From: a bacterium
GTDB lineage: Bacteria; Patescibacteriota; UBA1384; CAJBMM01
Direction of reading: 5' to 3'
NCBI GenBank assembly: GCA_027364665.1
Contig: DAHXOW010000006.1
Location: forward strand, 1 to 6,300
Length of the DNA stretch: 6,300 nucleotides
In this document: positions 4,886-6,300 of the stretch, one piece after another
How positions within the stretch are numbered: the first letter of the stretch is position 1
Layout of the letters: each line of letters starts with the position of its first letter
Notes under the pieces: generated by a model
Told to the model about the DNA's origin: nothing
Seen by the model: the letters and a program-made list of their open reading frames with translations, nothing else
Databases searched by the model: none
Made by a program: the position numbers and the translations under genes

Positions 4886-5283
4886 GGGGCTGTATAAGCT
4901 TCGACAGATCGGAATTTTGTCTATTTTTGCATGACGAGACGATTGTCACTCGTAACATTCATATCAAACAAACACAACTGCCAACAGTTTTGTTAGCAAA
5001 GTCAAGAATGCTTTTGCGTCCTTGAATTTTGCGCCAGCGCTCGCCTAAACGACGGACGCCGTTCCTATTTCCTTTGGTTTTCGGGAAGTAAAGGGCGTCA
5101 TATAGAAAACCTGCTGTTTATGCCAGCGACACACTGGCAATAACATAAGTTAAAAAGTGTTATCAAAAGCCCGGATCTTGAGGATTCCTTTTCGGACTTT
5201 TGAGTTTTATCAGAATCCCTAATCATGTAGAGAGAGTAGATGAAACGATTTGGACAGGGGTGCAACTCCCCTCAGCTCCACCA
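4886..5283 (+). ncRNA. ssrA: Transfer-messenger RNA (tmRNA), one-piece
   Basis: At 398 nt this is one-piece tmRNA size. It rescues stalled ribosomes together with SmpB by acting as alanyl-tRNA and then as mRNA for a degradation tag. Seen: 5' GGGGCTG (4886-4892) pairs over 7 bp with CAGCTCC (5273-5279), followed by A and an encoded CCA. The conserved TTCGAC (4900-4905) lies in the D-like region. The T-arm has AGGGG/CCCCT around the loop TGCAACT. TGCATGA (4928-4934) can pair with TCATGTA (5223-5229) in the long coaxial helix, and a CATGTAG segment resembles that of E. coli. Later pairings fit pseudoknots: GACGCC (5055-5060) with GGCGTC (5094-5099), TGCCAG (5121-5126) with CTGGCA (5134-5139), and AAAAGCCCG (5165-5173) with CGGACTTTT (5193-5201, one mismatch). 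The tag frame sits between the first and second structured regions. Confidence 0.97.
4980..5048 (+). other. tmRNA tag-peptide reading frame (22 codons plus TAA)
   Basis: The frame runs from GCC at 4980 to TAA at 5046-5048. The peptide begins ANSFVSKVKN and ends SLNFAPALA. The resume codon is inferred from its distance to the 5' end (tmRNA nucleotide 95, against about 90 in E. coli), from an Ala codon, from an A four bases upstream, and because this is the only frame ending in a hydrophobic Ala/Leu-rich tail. A resume site a few codons away cannot be excluded. Natural tags are often about 8-15 residues, so 22 is long, and the last three residues are Ala-Leu-Ala. Confidence 0.75.
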
Positions 5284-5297
5284 TATTTTAATTTTAG

Positions 5298-5317
5298 ATT
5301 AAGAAGTGTTTCTTAAT
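5298..5317. repeat. A/T-rich hairpin between the convergent ssrA and fic genes
   Basis: ATTAAGAA (5298-5305) and TTCTTAAT (5310-5317) form a perfect 8-bp stem around GTGT. It lies 15 nt after the tmRNA CCA end and 32 nt after the fic stop. The stem has only one G-C pair and neither strand has a U-tract after it, so it is a poor intrinsic terminator. Its position still suggests a role in 3' ends or processing. Confidence 0.4.
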
Positions 5318-5348
5318 TAGAGAATATTACAGGCGAATTTTATGTGCC

Positions 5349-6230
5349 TTATTTATAACTCTCGGCTATTTTCCAAACTCCACGTTCTCGAAATGCGGAG
5401 ATAGTTTGACGGTGAGCGGAATTAAAAACTGCCGGAGCGCTAAGTTTGTTTTGCCTAACATAATCCGAAAGAGGGATGATTTTTTTGCCCTCCAAATAGG
5501 CAATTCGTTTGTGTAATGATTCGAGTAATGATAGGAAAATAACCCGTTCCATGGTTTTTAAGCTCTTTCCGCCTTCATATTCCCGAAACGCGCGATAATA
5601 GATATCTTTTTCTTTATCGCGAATGATTATCCTTGGGAAGCCCAATTTTAGTAGTTGAAAATTAATCAACACTCGACCAATACGACCGTTACCATCACAA
5701 AAAGGATGGATGTGTTCAAATTCCAAATGAAATTTAGCGATTTGATCCAAAAAATAATCTATATGATTGCTTGAGTAATTAATTAAAAGACCGTCGATTA
5801 ATCGCTCTATTTGTTCTGGAGAGGGAGCAATATGAGTGCCGACGCGGACATATTCGCCTTTTCCACGAAAGCGCCCGGCAATATTATCATCAATTCCACC
5901 AATTAGCATTTGATGAAAAAGTAAAATTAATTCTTTATTAAGTTCGCTTTCTTGAGATTTATTTCTAGTATAATCAACAACTCTAGCTAAATTTTTAGCT
6001 TCATAAACTTCACGTAACGAAACATTTCGAGATAGATCTTGCTCTAAAAGAATTTTTTCCGTTTCTTTAAGGGTCAAAGTTGAGTTCTCAATGGCATTGG
6101 AATTATAAACATTTTCCGGAAGTTCAGCTTGATCAATAACTACTAAAAGAGCTTCTTTGTCGCGCTTTAGGGTTTCATATTTGGTTTTAAGATCTTGAAT
6201 TCGTTGTTGATAATTTTTTGAAAGAGCCAT
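5349..6230 (-). CDS. Fic-domain protein (probable AMP-transferase) with N-terminal inhibitory motif
   Basis: This encodes 293 residues. Fic enzymes usually transfer AMP from ATP to a hydroxyl side chain of a target protein. The full motif HPFCDGNGRIGR is at residues 175-186, with catalytic His175. The upstream flap GRFRGKGEYVRVG (119-131) and HIAPSP (133-138) are typical. SNAIEN at residues 44-49 fits the inhibitory (S/T)xxxE(G/N) motif, whose Glu48 would block ATP gamma-phosphate binding, placing the protein in the class with a built-in N-terminal inhibitor. Residues 5-30 are charged and helical, possibly coiled coil. The C-terminal 60 residues, ending QTISAFRERGVWKIAESYK, are not assigned with confidence. 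The start has AAGGAAG at 6242-6236, 5 nt before the ATG. No antitoxin gene is visible, as expected for this class. The target is unknown. Confidence 0.94.
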   Translation of the reverse strand: MALSKNYQQRIQDLKTKYETLKRDKEALLVVIDQAELPENVYNSNAIENSTLTLKETEKILLEQDLSRNVSLREVYEAKNLARVVDYTRNKSQESELNKELILLFHQMLIGGIDDNIAGRFRGKGEYVRVGTHIAPSPEQIERLIDGLLINYSSNHIDYFLDQIAKFHLEFEHIHPFCDGNGRIGRVLINFQLLKLGFPRIIIRDKEKDIYYRAFREYEGGKSLKTMERVIFLSLLESLHKRIAYLEGKKIIPLSDYVRQNKLSAPAVFNSAHRQTISAFRERGVWKIAESYK

Positions 6231-6269
6231 TTTTTCTTCCTTAATTTTTCTTTCTACTCACATTTATAC

Positions 6270-6296
6270 CTTATAATATTCACACAATATTGTCAA
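6270..6296 (-). promoter_or_regulatory. Promoter of the fic gene
   Basis: On the minus strand a consensus TTGACA (6296-6291) is followed after 15 nt by TATAAG (6275-6270, 5 of 6). A second candidate -10, TATAAA, lies 7 nt further on but at too long a spacing. The leader is about 32 nt and contains the Shine-Dalgarno. Confidence 0.5.
6284..6293. repeat. Perfect 10-base palindrome overlapping the fic -35 box
   Basis: ACAATATTGT is its own reverse complement and overlaps half of the -35 hexamer. A second AATATT lies at 6275-6280 by the -10 box, five bases away from the AATATT in the palindrome. It could be a repressor site, but palindromes of this length are not rare in A/T-rich DNA. Confidence 0.3.
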
Positions 6297-6300
6297 TATC

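Noticed and set aside
4993..5030. Alternative tmRNA tag frame starting at the GCA at 4995
   Set aside because: It would read AKSRMLLRP before a TGA, with no hydrophobic Ala-rich end, so it does not fit a degradation tag.
5298..5317. Hairpin after ssrA as a standard intrinsic terminator
   Set aside because: The stem is nearly all A-T and neither strand has a following U-tract, so it is listed only as a hairpin.
1..6300. CRISPR array, insertion-sequence ends, tRNA genes or riboswitch
   Set aside because: I saw no regularly spaced repeats, transposase-like reading frames, cloverleaf patterns apart from the tmRNA ends, or long structured leaders before any gene.

Overview
The window reads as a compact bacterial chromosome segment, most likely from the Candidate Phyla Radiation (Patescibacteria). 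This lineage call is inference. It rests on a membrane protein opening with a short 'GLSDNQIKQNL..AGW..SDVDHVL' helical module of a kind I associate with CPR proteins, on a slightly short SmpB, on several small orphan membrane proteins, and on tightly packed or overlapping genes. TGA ends two genes (at 4437-4439 and, on the minus strand, 3000-3002) and no reading frame needs it recoded, so the code-25 lineages (Gracilibacteria, SR1) are unlikely.

Layout. At 1-963 lies the 3' part of an Elp3-type tRNA-wobble-uridine modification enzyme. A 74-residue two-helix membrane protein follows (1017-1241). At 1327-2847 an AI-2E/PerM-family membrane protein and smpB form a two-gene operon with a 9-nt gap. 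On the minus strand, facing smpB, are two small membrane-protein genes (3305-3000 and 3003-2839). They are joined by an ATGA stop/start overlap, and the second is only 54 codons long and overlaps the 3' end of smpB inside a shared bidirectional terminator. Divergent from that pair is a 327-residue membrane protein (3456-4439) with a UBA-like N-terminus and a PH-like C-terminus. A strong terminator (4490-4527) separates it from a convergent 88-residue membrane protein (4785-4519). Divergent from that gene is ssrA (tmRNA, 4886-5283). A class-II-type Fic AMP-transferase gene (6230-5349) converges on the 3' end of ssrA.

The unifying theme is trans-translation: the protein partner (smpB) and the RNA partner (ssrA) lie about 2 kb apart, separated by three small membrane-protein genes and one larger membrane-protein gene. 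Elp3 adds a second, independent translation-related function. The most notable regulatory feature is a pair of near-consensus divergent promoters occupying the same DNA (4820-4853), one for ssrA and one for the 88-residue protein, so RNA polymerase could probably engage only one at a time. Two genes (1327 and 3456) have a -10 box ending exactly 6 nt before the start codon and no Shine-Dalgarno, which suggests leaderless mRNAs. The deduced tmRNA tag is long (22 residues) and ends Ala-Leu-Ala rather than the usual Leu-Ala-Ala.

There is no gene-free stretch longer than about 150 bases (3306-3455, a divergent promoter region). I found no CRISPR array, insertion sequence or tRNA gene. Nothing here amounts to a proven new system. 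The small membrane proteins wired around smpB and ssrA are the part most worth following up.
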